Positions 1-7,359 of a DNA stretch of 32,057 nucleotides are shown piece by piece (the first letter of the stretch is position 1; every line of letters begins with the position of its first letter). The translations under genes were made by a program, and so were the position numbers. The notes under the pieces are model-generated. The model ran no database searches and was not told the origin of the DNA. It was given only the letters and a program-made list of their open reading frames with translations. The DNA comes from CANNBR01 sp964592275 (GTDB taxonomy: Bacteria; Babelota; Babeliae; Babelales; CAIQNR01), in the NCBI GenBank assembly GCA_964592275.1, contig CAZQDJ010000011.1:1-32057 (forward strand), read 5' to 3'.

Positions 1-75
1 GCTGAGGATGACGGGATTTTTTTAATGTATCTATTAATTTTCGGATAAGCTCTTAGTTTTCGGATAAACTCTTAG
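1..75. repeat. Partial palindromic element end plus a 19-20-base tandem duplication
   Basis: The first 15 or so bases read as the right end of an inverted-repeat element (CTGAGGATGACGGGA) whose left end lies outside the window. Bases 2-55 recur in the same orientation at 1260-1313 with about five differences. At about 38-75 a 19-20-base unit (TTTTCGGATAAGCTCTTAG) is immediately repeated with one change. Non-coding. Confidence 0.7.
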
Positions 76-115
76 ATAGAGAGTGTGAAATTAATTTTAA
101 AGCGGATGTATCATA

Positions 116-147
116 TAAAAAAAGGGACAGGAAGTTATCCTGACCCT
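116..147 (-). terminator. Rho-independent terminator of the 238-999 gene
   Basis: On the minus strand AGGGTCAGGA, a five-base loop and TCCTGTCCCT form a stem with a single mismatch, followed by a run of T. It lies about 90 bases beyond the stop codon of the minus-strand gene at 238-999. Confidence 0.75.
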
Positions 148-159
148 AAAGCTTTATTA

Positions 160-210
160 AAAAGGTCCGCTGTTCTTACTATGAGGGATGGAACGGACAG
201 ACCTTTTTTT
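160..210. terminator. Imperfect bidirectional hairpin terminator
   Basis: AAAAAGGTC on the left and GACCTTTTTTT on the right frame an imperfect stem with several internal pairing options (GTTC/GAAC, GTCCG/CGGAC). The T run on the plus side and A run on the minus side would allow termination in both directions. It sits between the minus-strand gene and its stronger terminator at 116-147, so it may be a first-stage terminator for that gene. Confidence 0.45.
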
Positions 211-237
211 ATTAATGCGTATGTTTAATCGAGAAGT

Positions 238-999
238 TTATTTTGTACCAAATACTACTTTAGCTGCAGCTGGTGTAGCGGCGGCGGTAGCATTTCTCGC
301 TATTAATGCCGACACTTGTGTTTTTAGGGCTTGGATTTTGCTTTCTTGTTCAGCAATTTTTTCAAGAAAGGGGGTTGGGTCAGTATACCAATTAAATAAC
401 TTTTTACATGCATAGAGTGTTAAACCTGCTGCAGTTAGGTAACCTACAAATTTTGCAGCTTTGTAAATAGGTCCACGATATTCTGTAGGGACATTATAAA
501 AAGACGTTACCCCTCTATTAGCAAATCCAAACATTGATTGTATGTTTCCAAGCTTAAGGATTCCTTCTGTCTCAGTTTTAGTCTTGTATGCAGCAGTGCA
601 GGTATCAGTAGTTTTTGTAAAAATGATTCCGCAAATGATGCCGCCTGTGGAATCATTAATGATAACGATCTTCTTAACTGTATTGGTTTCTACGTCAGCT
701 GAAATTGTTCCCATATAAGGAAGGAAACCATTAAGGGAGGTATAACTTGTTAGAGTAGAGACACTAGATTTTTGAAGAGTACTGTTGATTTCTGAGCAAA
801 GCCACGCAGGATTTCCCCAATTTATTGTTCCTACACATTCTTTGATTATTGTATTATTGATTATTCCATTATTAGGAATAATCGGCAGCAATGCTGTTTT
901 AACTTGATCTTGAGCAGTAGCAGTAGTAGCAGCAGCAGGCTTTGTTGTTCCTGTAATAAGCAATACGCCCACAAGGGCATGTTTTAGTATAGATTTCAT
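238..999 (-). CDS. Exported or membrane-anchored protein of unknown function, 253 aa
   Basis: I do not recognise a family. The start at 999 is chosen over an in-frame ATG at 1032 because TGGAGGT, a strong ribosome binding site, lies seven to eight bases upstream of 999, and because the protein then opens with a classic signal peptide: a short basic start, a hydrophobic stretch (LVGVLLITG) and an Ala/Thr-rich cleavage region. The body is rich in Thr, Ile and Asn and has several Cys (for example CVGTINWGNPAWLC, and CGIIF to DTC), compatible with disulfides outside the cytoplasm. Near the C terminus there is one hydrophobic segment (FVGYLTAAGLTLYAC), then a short predicted coiled coil (EKIAEQESKIQALKTQVSAL) and an Ala-rich tail. 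It stands alone on the minus strand with its own promoter and terminators, and direct repeats lie on both sides. A surface role is inference only. Confidence 0.8.
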   Translation of the reverse strand: MKSILKHALVGVLLITGTTKPAAATTATAQDQVKTALLPIIPNNGIINNTIIKECVGTINWGNPAWLCSEINSTLQKSSVSTLTSYTSLNGFLPYMGTISADVETNTVKKIVIINDSTGGIICGIIFTKTTDTCTAAYKTKTETEGILKLGNIQSMFGFANRGVTSFYNVPTEYRGPIYKAAKFVGYLTAAGLTLYACKKLFNWYTDPTPFLEKIAEQESKIQALKTQVSALIARNATAAATPAAAKVVFGTK

Positions 1000-1040
1000 G
1001 GTATAACCTCCAAGATTTATGAAATTTAACATTACTAATA

Positions 1041-1068
1041 ATTGTACAATGTGAAATTTATTTTACAA
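1041..1068 (-). promoter_or_regulatory. Sigma-70-type promoter for the 238-999 gene
   Basis: On the minus strand TTGTAA (1068-1063) and TACAAT (1046-1041) are separated by 16 bases, about 40 bases upstream of the ribosome binding site and ATG of the gene ending at 999. Transcription would start near 1034. Confidence 0.5.
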
Positions 1069-1215
1069 CAGGGTGTTGTTTAAGCTTGTTTTTAACTCGT
1101 TTTTTTAAAACACATGCAAGATAGGCTTGAATTCTTCTTTTTATTTTAACGGGTTGAGTTTGAATCTTATTTTTTGATTGGGCCTAAATAGGTTTAAGAA
1201 CATATTTGAAAAATA

Positions 1216-1275
1216 AAAATCAATGTCATCCCCAGAGAAGGACGTGGCTACTCCTATCGCTGGGGATGACGGGAC
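1216..1275. repeat. Short palindromic intergenic element
   Basis: GTCATCCCCAG (1225-1235) and CTGGGGATGAC (1260-1270) form perfect 11-base inverted ends around 24 bases. The left flank AAAAATCAAT is shared with elements at about 22485 and 20029/20570. No coding capacity. The rest of the 1000-1458 gap holds the promoter at 1041-1068 and AT-rich sequence with no other feature I can support. Confidence 0.75.
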
Positions 1276-1458
1276 TTTTTTAATGTATCTATTAATTTTT
1301 GGATAAGCTTTTAATTATACAAGGTAGCAGAGAGAACTGAGCGTAAGCAAAAGAGGACTCACTCCTTTGGTTGAATGGTTTGAAAAAAATAGGTACTCTA
1401 ATACTTTTCCTTATTTTTAAGTATGACACTTCTTAATTGTTACCGTGGAGTTGATTAG

Positions 1459-2613
1459 GTGCGGTATAACGCTCAGGCTCAAACAGAATCGCTTTATATT
1501 CATTGGCCTTTTTGTCCTTATAAATGTCATTTTTGTCCTTTTGTTGCACTAGCAGGGCAAGATGCGCATATGGGTCGCTATCATGAATCAATAAAAAAAG
1601 AGCTTATTCGCTTTGCGCAAGAGCAAGTGAATCCGGTCCCTTTAAAAACCATTTATATTGGTGGAGGAACTCCTAGTACTTGGCCTGATGCTTTGCTACT
1701 TGACACGTTTGATACACTAAAACATACGTTTGATATGTCGTTGATCTCTGAAATTACTATAGAAGCAAATCCGGGAACGGTTCGCCCTGAACAAATTGCG
1801 GTGTGGCAAAAAGCTGGCATTACACGTATCAGCGTGGGGGTGCAAAGCTTGAACGATACAGTGCTACAGAACCTTAATAGGCAGCAAAGTGCAGCACAAG
1901 TTCGTCAGCTTATACAACAGCTTGCAGGAAATTTTTCTTCGGTTTCGGTTGATATTATTCTGGGGTTGCCTGGGGTGAGTGATCAGGAATGGCGGGAGTT
2001 AATTCATGAGTTAATAAGTTGGCCAATTCAGCATGTTTCGATGTATTTTTTATCGGTGCATGAAGGTACTCCACTGTATTTTAGAGTTACGCGTAATCAG
2101 ATTGTACTTCCTCCTGATGATGGAACAGTTGATTTATATTATTGGTCTGTTGCAACCTTGGCTTCTGGTGGTTTTGCGCAGTATGAAACATCGAGTTTTG
2201 CTCGTCCAGGATGGGCTTCGCAGCATAATCAAATCTACTGGGATAGAAAACCATTCAAGGGAGTTGGAATAGGGGCATGGTCATTTGATGGAGAAGCTCG
2301 CATACAGAATGAAAAAAATATTCAGAAGTATATGCAGGCGCAAGAAGAAGAGCGGGATGCTATCGGTTCTTTTGAGGTGGTAACAGAAGAAGCGGCGCGT
2401 CTTGAAACATTAATGCTGGGATTGCGAAGAAATAAGGGGGTTTTGATTTCAGATGTGGTGCAGGGATTATCAGAAGAGAAGCAGCAGCTTTTTTTAAGTC
2501 GTGTGGAAGCATTAGAAGAAAAAAAGTTGTTACAAAAAGAGGGACAAAAGATTAGGTTAACGTCAACATCTTTGGCGTTAGAAAATGAGGTTTCTGCTCA
2601 TCTATCGGTGTGA
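1459..2613 (+). CDS. hemW: HemW-like radical SAM protein (heme chaperone / oxygen-independent coproporphyrinogen oxidase family), 384 aa
   Basis: The N terminus carries the radical SAM cluster motif CxxxCxxC (C19, C23, C26 in FCPYKCHFC), preceded by SLYIHWPF as in HemW. An IYIGGGTPS motif near residues 66-74 is the family's SAM-binding glycine stretch, and IEANPGT and RISVGVQSLND follow in the usual order. The length matches HemW (about 380) rather than the longer HemN. HemW proteins bind heme and are thought to insert it into target proteins. They lack the coproporphyrinogen oxidase activity for which many are misnamed. Start is GTG at 1459 with GGAG eight bases upstream. The stop TGA overlaps the GTG proposed for the next gene, suggesting translational coupling. 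No other heme genes are in the window, so the physiological role here is open. Confidence 0.9.
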   Translation: MRYNAQAQTESLYIHWPFCPYKCHFCPFVALAGQDAHMGRYHESIKKELIRFAQEQVNPVPLKTIYIGGGTPSTWPDALLLDTFDTLKHTFDMSLISEITIEANPGTVRPEQIAVWQKAGITRISVGVQSLNDTVLQNLNRQQSAAQVRQLIQQLAGNFSSVSVDIILGLPGVSDQEWRELIHELISWPIQHVSMYFLSVHEGTPLYFRVTRNQIVLPPDDGTVDLYYWSVATLASGGFAQYETSSFARPGWASQHNQIYWDRKPFKGVGIGAWSFDGEARIQNEKNIQKYMQAQEEERDAIGSFEVVTEEAARLETLMLGLRRNKGVLISDVVQGLSEEKQQLFLSRVEALEEKKLLQKEGQKIRLTSTSLALENEVSAHLSV

Positions 2614-3122
2614 AAGAACAAGAAGATCGAAATACTATACACAAAGAGGTATGTGGAATTATGGCAAAACATGTTGGTGTTAAGTTACCAGAAGATTTAA
2701 TAGCGGTATTAAAAGGTGGGCAAACGGTAGCAGTATTAGCAACGTTCTCTGAAAAAGGACTTCCGCATACTACTCCTTTGCAATGCATTTATCCAAAAGG
2801 GCTTGAAAGTATTTTGATAGCAATTCACAAAGATCATACTGGTTATCACAACATGGTTTGGCAAAAAAAAGTGATGATGTGTTTTATGGACGAAGGCAAT
2901 GTTGCGTACAGCGTACTTGGTCGTGCCGGTGTGGTGCGCGCTCCTTCTCAAGTACATCCTTTAATGAATATTGTGCGTATCGATATTATTGATATTAAGA
3001 GTGATCGTTCAATTTTGACTCGTGTTGACGCTGGAATTAAATGGAGCTATACCTCTTGGGAAGCAGAGGAATTATCAAAAAGCCTCTTTAACGAACTTAA
3101 GGAACTTGCCAAAACATTATAA
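2610..3122 (+). CDS. Pyridoxamine 5'-phosphate oxidase-like (split-barrel flavin-binding) protein, 170 aa
   Basis: The region from LPEDLIAVLKGGQTVAVLAT through GLPHTTPLQCIYPKG, then HNMVWQKKVMMCFMDEGN and YSVLGRAGVVR, has the strand order of small PNPOx-like split beta-barrel proteins that bind FMN, F420 or heme. The substrate cannot be told from sequence. Two starts are possible: GTG at 2610, overlapping the hemW stop as GTGA and so coupled to it, or ATG at 2661 (MAKHVGVKLP), preceded by AGAGG and GTGGA. The second gives 153 residues and begins just before the conserved domain, so it may be the true start. The pairing with hemW raises the possibility of a heme- or flavin-linked job, but that is inference. 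Confidence 0.75.
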   Translation: MKEQEDRNTIHKEVCGIMAKHVGVKLPEDLIAVLKGGQTVAVLATFSEKGLPHTTPLQCIYPKGLESILIAIHKDHTGYHNMVWQKKVMMCFMDEGNVAYSVLGRAGVVRAPSQVHPLMNIVRIDIIDIKSDRSILTRVDAGIKWSYTSWEAEELSKSLFNELKELAKTL

Positions 3123-3151
3123 ATTCAAACTCTTGAAGGGAGAGTCAAAAC

Positions 3152-4972
3152 GTGAAGAAAAAATTAGTAGCATTATGTGTCCTTGGATATGTAGGAGGTT
3201 CTTTTTCAGGAGAGCCTCTTTCTCCTTTTGGACCAAATCCATTTGCGTCTCATGAAGAAGAAAATCCATTTCAGATGCCTCATCGTGAAGAATTTCATCA
3301 AGAGCCAATAACTCAACAAGCGATTTCTGTGTCGCCTGCTTTGAATGTTGAAGATCGTGCTAGGCATTCAGAAGGGGTAAATGAAAATAATCCTTTTGCA
3401 TCTCATTTATCGTTTCATTCTCCGGAAGAAGAGCATGCGCGTCATTTTGACATGCAGGAACAACAGCCTAAAGTAGCTGCTCAGCCAGAAGAAGTGCCTT
3501 TTGCTTTTAATCAAACTTCTTCTGAAAAACATTCTCAACAATCTTTTTCGCAGCCTGATAATGAACCAAATTCTGATACTGGAGAAGCTGCTGTTGTTGA
3601 TAGTGAGGTTGATACTTTTGAGCAAGAGGGAAGTGGTAACTGGCTTTTAAAGCGTGTGTGGTGGGAAAAGACTGAAGTGGTCTACGAACAGATCAAACAA
3701 GTTTTTAATGAAATCATGGGCGCTCGCATGGATTACATTTCGCAACGTAATAGACTCGATCGTGAATTAGATGTTTCGAATGGTCAAATAGGTCTTGAAG
3801 AAGGTGAGTTGCAAGATATCATTGATTATTGTCTCGATTTTGTAAAAAAAGAGAAGCCAGAACAGGGTTTTTTGAATAAACAGCAAGAAGATTTATATAA
3901 TGCATTACAACATAAACAACATGATCTTGAGCAGATAAAACTAGATTTAAAAGCTTTGCAAGCAGTTGACCAAAAAATTGATGAAGCACTTGATACACTT
4001 TTTAAGCAAATTGATGTTGCAAATCAGTATGAGCAAAAAGCCTGGGAAAACTTTAAAGACATTGCGCGTGAATTGAATGATAAAGTTGCGCGTAAAAGTT
4101 ATTATGAAACTGAAGGTCTTTTGAAAGATATTAAGAGTGTTCATACGTACATTATTGATCAATTTTCATCCTATTTTAATCAGACTTTACAAACAGCGCG
4201 CACTCATTCTCAAAGTATTAGTTCTCAGGTTCAAACGCTTAAACAAGCTGGTATTGATTTAAAGCAGCAAGTAGGAATTTTAGAACAAACGCAAGAAGCA
4301 GAGCGTTTAAAAAAAGAATTGGCTGAGCATGAAAAAGAGTCTGAAGGCGCTGAAAAAAAGAAAGAAGTAAAAAAGAATGCCAAAACAGATCAATCAATGG
4401 GAATGGTTTCACGCCTTGTAGATTCAGTGAAATTATTTGTTTTGAATACGGTTGATCATATTTTGGATGCTGCATTAGCAATGGGTTCTCGCATAAAATC
4501 TTTGTTTGTCAAAGAAGAATCTATTGTTAAAGCGCGTGAAAAAAAATTGAAAGTAAATGCAAAAATTGAAGATAAAAAGAAAAAAGATGTACAGATAGCT
4601 TCTAAAGAGGATGCGCACCTTGAGCAAGTAATTCATGCTGAAGAACATGAAGTTGGAAATGCAGTTGAGCAGGTAGTGGGACATGAAGAAGCTGCTCTCA
4701 AAACAGCGGTTCTTCAGGAAGAGGCGCGGGCAGGACAAATTCTTGTTTCCAAAGCTGATAGGGTAGAGAGAGATTTTGTACATCCAGTATCAGTGATGCC
4801 GCAAGAGCGATCACATGAAGCTGCTCATGATTCAGTAGTAAAGTTTGGGCATCCACCAGCAGAAACATCCATTAATCATCCTGCTTTTTCTCATAATCCT
4901 GTGCAATCTTCTCAATTACATGAGGAAAAACTGCATCAAGAGGGGCATCCAATTTCTCCTTTTGCAAAATGA
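3152..4972 (+). CDS. Exported coiled-coil protein with NPF motifs, 606 aa
   Basis: No known family. It starts with GTG at 3152 behind GAAGGGAGAG. A signal peptide is clear: a KKK start, a hydrophobic LVALCVLGYVGG, and likely cleavage after SFSG near residue 20. Residues 20-150 are low complexity, rich in His, Glu, Pro and Phe, with three NPF tripeptides (residues 29-31, 38-40 and 80-82). Two of these lie in the longer repeat NPFASH. From about 165 to 410 the sequence is heptad-like and helical (many Leu, Gln, Lys, Glu), followed by a very Lys/Glu-rich stretch to about 480. The tail is His-rich with scattered acidic residues and ends SPFAK. Closely downstream of the PNPOx-like gene (29-base gap), it could share its transcript. 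A periplasmic or surface scaffold is plausible. Confidence 0.8.
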   Translation: MKKKLVALCVLGYVGGSFSGEPLSPFGPNPFASHEEENPFQMPHREEFHQEPITQQAISVSPALNVEDRARHSEGVNENNPFASHLSFHSPEEEHARHFDMQEQQPKVAAQPEEVPFAFNQTSSEKHSQQSFSQPDNEPNSDTGEAAVVDSEVDTFEQEGSGNWLLKRVWWEKTEVVYEQIKQVFNEIMGARMDYISQRNRLDRELDVSNGQIGLEEGELQDIIDYCLDFVKKEKPEQGFLNKQQEDLYNALQHKQHDLEQIKLDLKALQAVDQKIDEALDTLFKQIDVANQYEQKAWENFKDIARELNDKVARKSYYETEGLLKDIKSVHTYIIDQFSSYFNQTLQTARTHSQSISSQVQTLKQAGIDLKQQVGILEQTQEAERLKKELAEHEKESEGAEKKKEVKKNAKTDQSMGMVSRLVDSVKLFVLNTVDHILDAALAMGSRIKSLFVKEESIVKAREKKLKVNAKIEDKKKKDVQIASKEDAHLEQVIHAEEHEVGNAVEQVVGHEEAALKTAVLQEEARAGQILVSKADRVERDFVHPVSVMPQERSHEAAHDSVVKFGHPPAETSINHPAFSHNPVQSSQLHEEKLHQEGHPISPFAK

Positions 4973-4997
4973 GTAGAGGCATTCTTGTTATTCGTGT

Positions 4998-5026
4998 TTG
5001 ATTAGCGTGAAAAAATCTGATAAATT
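4998..5026 (+). promoter_or_regulatory. Promoter of tRNA-Leu (and perhaps secD)
   Basis: TTGATT (4998-5003) and TAAATT (5021-5026) are 17 bases apart. Transcription would start near 5033, about 17 bases before the tRNA-Leu 5' end. Confidence 0.55.
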
Positions 5027-5049
5027 TAAGCGCATCATAAATAGTACAT

Positions 5050-5136
5050 GCCGAAGTGGTGAAATTGGTAGACACGCAGCCTTGAGGTGGCTGTGGGAGA
5101 AATCTCTTGGGGGTTCGAGTCCCTTCTTCGGCACCA
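5050..5136 (+). tRNA. tRNA-Leu (anticodon GAG)
   Basis: Acceptor strands GCCGAAG and CTTCGGC pair perfectly, with discriminator A and an encoded CCA. The anticodon stem CAGCC/GGCTG encloses TTGAGGT, giving anticodon GAG. A long variable arm (class II) and GTTCGAG T loop are present. Length 87. Confidence 0.97.
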
Positions 5137-5275
5137 TTCCTTTTTTGAGGAAATGAATGGCAAGCCTGCGATTGTAGAAAGACTAGTTTCGATTAGTTAA
5201 CATCTGGGTGCCAAAAGCAAAAAAAGTTTAAAAAAGAGTAGTAGTTCAGAGTGATTTAAAAGTTCGGGAGTTTCC

Positions 5276-6832
5276 ATGGCAAGTTTAACAAGTCGCACGT
5301 CAGCATACGGCTTCTTTTTTTGGATGGCCCTTGCAGCGGTTGGTACATATTTTGTGTTACCGCTCAAGCAGCATTTGAAATTAGGAACTGATTTGGTTGG
5401 TGGATTTTACATTACTCTCCAGGTGCAAACAGAAGAAGCAGTCAAGGTTGAATTGATTGAGCGTATGCGTTCAGCTGTTCATCGTTTAAAAGATCAAGGA
5501 ATTTCTCCTGTCTCTCAAAAAATTGAGTCGCATGCATTTGTTCTTGCTTTTGCAACTATGGAAGATGCTCAAAAGGCGACTCGTTTCTTAAAAAGCCATA
5601 ATGAAGATCTTGGAATCCATAATGATATTGGGACTGAAGTAAAGGTTCATTTGCCAGAACATATTATCCAACACATTAAAGATTGGGCTGTTCAAAGCAA
5701 TATTGATGTGCTTCGTAGAAGGCTTGATAAAACAGGTGTTGCTGAAGTTGCTATTTCTCGTCAAGGAGATCGCGGTATTGTTATTGAATTACCGCAAGTA
5801 GATGATCCATCTCGCGCAAAAGAGATGATTGGAAAAACTGCTCAACTTGAAATCAAATTAGTTGAAGATGTTGCTAATTCAGAAGAAGATCTTCTTGAAA
5901 AATACAATTATGCGCTTCCTGAAGGTACTATGATTATTCCTGGTGCAGAAGGTCGCAAAGGGCAAAACTCTTATTATTTAGTTCCTGATTATACTGATTT
6001 GACTGGTAAAGATTTAAAAAATGCAGAACCAGCTCTTGGTGGTGTTACCGGTACTGAACCAGTTGTTGCGTTTGAATTTAGACCAGAAGGTGGGGATAAA
6101 TTCTACGAATTAACAAGTAAGAATCAAGGTCGTCTTATTGCAGTGATTGTTGATGGTCAAGTAATTTCAGCAGCAACGGTACAATCAACTATTCATACCA
6201 ATGGTGTTATCACTGGTAGATTTACATGGGATGAAGTGCAAGATTTAGCGGTAAGTTTTAAATCAGGTTCATTTGTTGCGCCAGTAAAATTTGAAGAAGA
6301 ACGTCGCATTGGGCCATCTCTTGGACAAGAATCGATCCGTCAAGGTGTTATGTCATGCTTGATTGGTATGGGTCTTCTCTTGTTATTCAGCCTTTTCGTA
6401 TATAAAGCGAGTGGACTGTTGGCATTTATCGCACTTCTTTACAATTTACTTTTGACAGTCTTTTGTCTTTCATGGCTTGGAGCAACTCTTACATTGCCAG
6501 GTATTGCAGGGATGTTATTAACGATTGGTACTGCTATCGATTGTTCAATCTTAATTTACGAACGAGTTCGCGAAGCATTGAAATCGGGTATGAGTTTTAA
6601 GAATGCAGTTGAAACTGGGTTCTCTGATGTGTGGGTAGTTATTCTTGATGCAAATATTACTACTTTTTTGATGAGTATTGTTCTTTATAAATTTGGTACA
6701 GGTCCAGTGCAAGGTTTTGCAGTGACAATGATGCTTGGCATTATTTCAACTCTTGTTACAGGATTGTTATTCCTTCGTTCGTTGTTTGGATTTATTCTTA
6801 ACAACACTCGTATAGGTAAATTAAGTATATAA
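5276..6832 (+). CDS. secD: SecD, protein translocase subunit, 518 aa
   Basis: SecD uses the proton gradient to help pull proteins out of the SecYEG channel. The order is standard: one membrane segment (about residues 11-30), the signature LGTDLVGG (G37 to G43), a large exported P1 region with the base repeat (VQSNIDVLRRRLDKTGVAE), the ALGGVTGTEP region, and a cluster of five membrane helices from about residue 356. These contain GTAIDCSILIYERVRE and ILDANITTFL, counterparts of the conserved RND-type intramembrane motifs. ATG at 5276 has GGGAG eight bases upstream. The usual partner secF does not follow. A tRNA-Met gene begins 12 bases after the stop, so secD is sandwiched between two tRNAs and is probably cotranscribed with tRNA-Met. 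Given the many exported proteins nearby, SecDF capacity fits the biology. Confidence 0.95.
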   Translation: MASLTSRTSAYGFFFWMALAAVGTYFVLPLKQHLKLGTDLVGGFYITLQVQTEEAVKVELIERMRSAVHRLKDQGISPVSQKIESHAFVLAFATMEDAQKATRFLKSHNEDLGIHNDIGTEVKVHLPEHIIQHIKDWAVQSNIDVLRRRLDKTGVAEVAISRQGDRGIVIELPQVDDPSRAKEMIGKTAQLEIKLVEDVANSEEDLLEKYNYALPEGTMIIPGAEGRKGQNSYYLVPDYTDLTGKDLKNAEPALGGVTGTEPVVAFEFRPEGGDKFYELTSKNQGRLIAVIVDGQVISAATVQSTIHTNGVITGRFTWDEVQDLAVSFKSGSFVAPVKFEEERRIGPSLGQESIRQGVMSCLIGMGLLLLFSLFVYKASGLLAFIALLYNLLLTVFCLSWLGATLTLPGIAGMLLTIGTAIDCSILIYERVREALKSGMSFKNAVETGFSDVWVVILDANITTFLMSIVLYKFGTGPVQGFAVTMMLGIISTLVTGLLFLRSLFGFILNNTRIGKLSI

Positions 6833-6844
6833 AAACTTTGGTAT

Positions 6845-6921
6845 GGCGGCGTAGCTCAGGTGGTTAGAGCAGCGGAATCATAATCCGAAGGTCCGGGGTT
6901 CAAGTCCCTGCGCCGCTACCA
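6845..6921 (+). tRNA. tRNA-Met, elongator type (anticodon CAT)
   Basis: Acceptor GGCGGCG pairs with CGCCGCT (one G-T at the end), discriminator A, CCA encoded. The anticodon loop ATCATAA gives CAT. The paired 1-72 position and overall similarity to elongator Met tRNA argue against an initiator. tRNA-Ile with a modified CAT anticodon is the main alternative. Length 77. Confidence 0.9.
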
Positions 6922-6955
6922 GTTTTCTTACAGTGATATTTTACTAAAACATGAT

Positions 6956-6979
6956 AATGGCGCCTATGGCGTCATTTTT
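6956..6979 (+). terminator. Rho-independent terminator after tRNA-Met
   Basis: AATGGCGCC, loop TAT, GGCGTCATT (eight of nine pairs), then a T run. It closes the tRNA-Leu/secD/tRNA-Met unit. Confidence 0.75.
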
Positions 6980-7046
6980 CATTTAGAGCTCTGTTTTTGT
7001 TTATGATCTAATCTTCTGATTCTATTGAGTTTTGATTCTTCTGCTC

Positions 7047-7304
7047 GTCGTCCTCAGCGATACGGTAGTCGCAGCAGTGCATAGCACTGACCAGACGGAG
7101 TGAGCGTAAGGATCCATAATAATTGTATAAAAATCATTATAGTGAATAAGAAGTAGTCTATGTTGTAGCAAATCGGGTGAGTTGATTCATTTCTTTGATA
7201 AATTATGAGGACTTTGGTGTAGTTTATTCCTGGGTCCTTGCGCTCGCTTCGTCTGGTCATTGCATAAAATGCAATGCTGCGACTTTTGCCTCGCTGAGGA
7301 TGAC
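7047..7304. mobile_element. Inverted-repeat element without cargo (MITE-like)
   Basis: The left arm (7047-7115) and right arm (7232-7304) are imperfect inverted copies of about 70 bases. Each begins GTC(A/G)TCCTCAGCGA, contains GTCGCAGCA, a small hairpin and TGACCAGACG, and ends near GCGAGCGCAAGG. About 115 AT-rich bases separate them, with no gene. The arm core is the same as that of the arms around the GIY-YIG gene at 20035-20564. The 6922-7359 gap otherwise holds only the terminator at 6956. An open frame running through the right arm into the ligase gene is not taken as the ligase start. Confidence 0.7.
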
Positions 7305-7359
7305 GAGTGAAAGAGCCAAGTTAATAGAGCCTAGAAGATTAATGAAGGAAACATTACGT

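Noticed and set aside
5137..5165. CCATTC/GAATGG pairing after tRNA-Leu as a terminator
   Set aside because: The T run lies in the loop rather than after the stem, so it does not have terminator geometry.
7195..7359. N-terminal extension of the ligase frame to ATG 7195
   Set aside because: It translates the right arm of an inverted repeat. The start at 7360 has a good ribosome binding site and matches family N termini.
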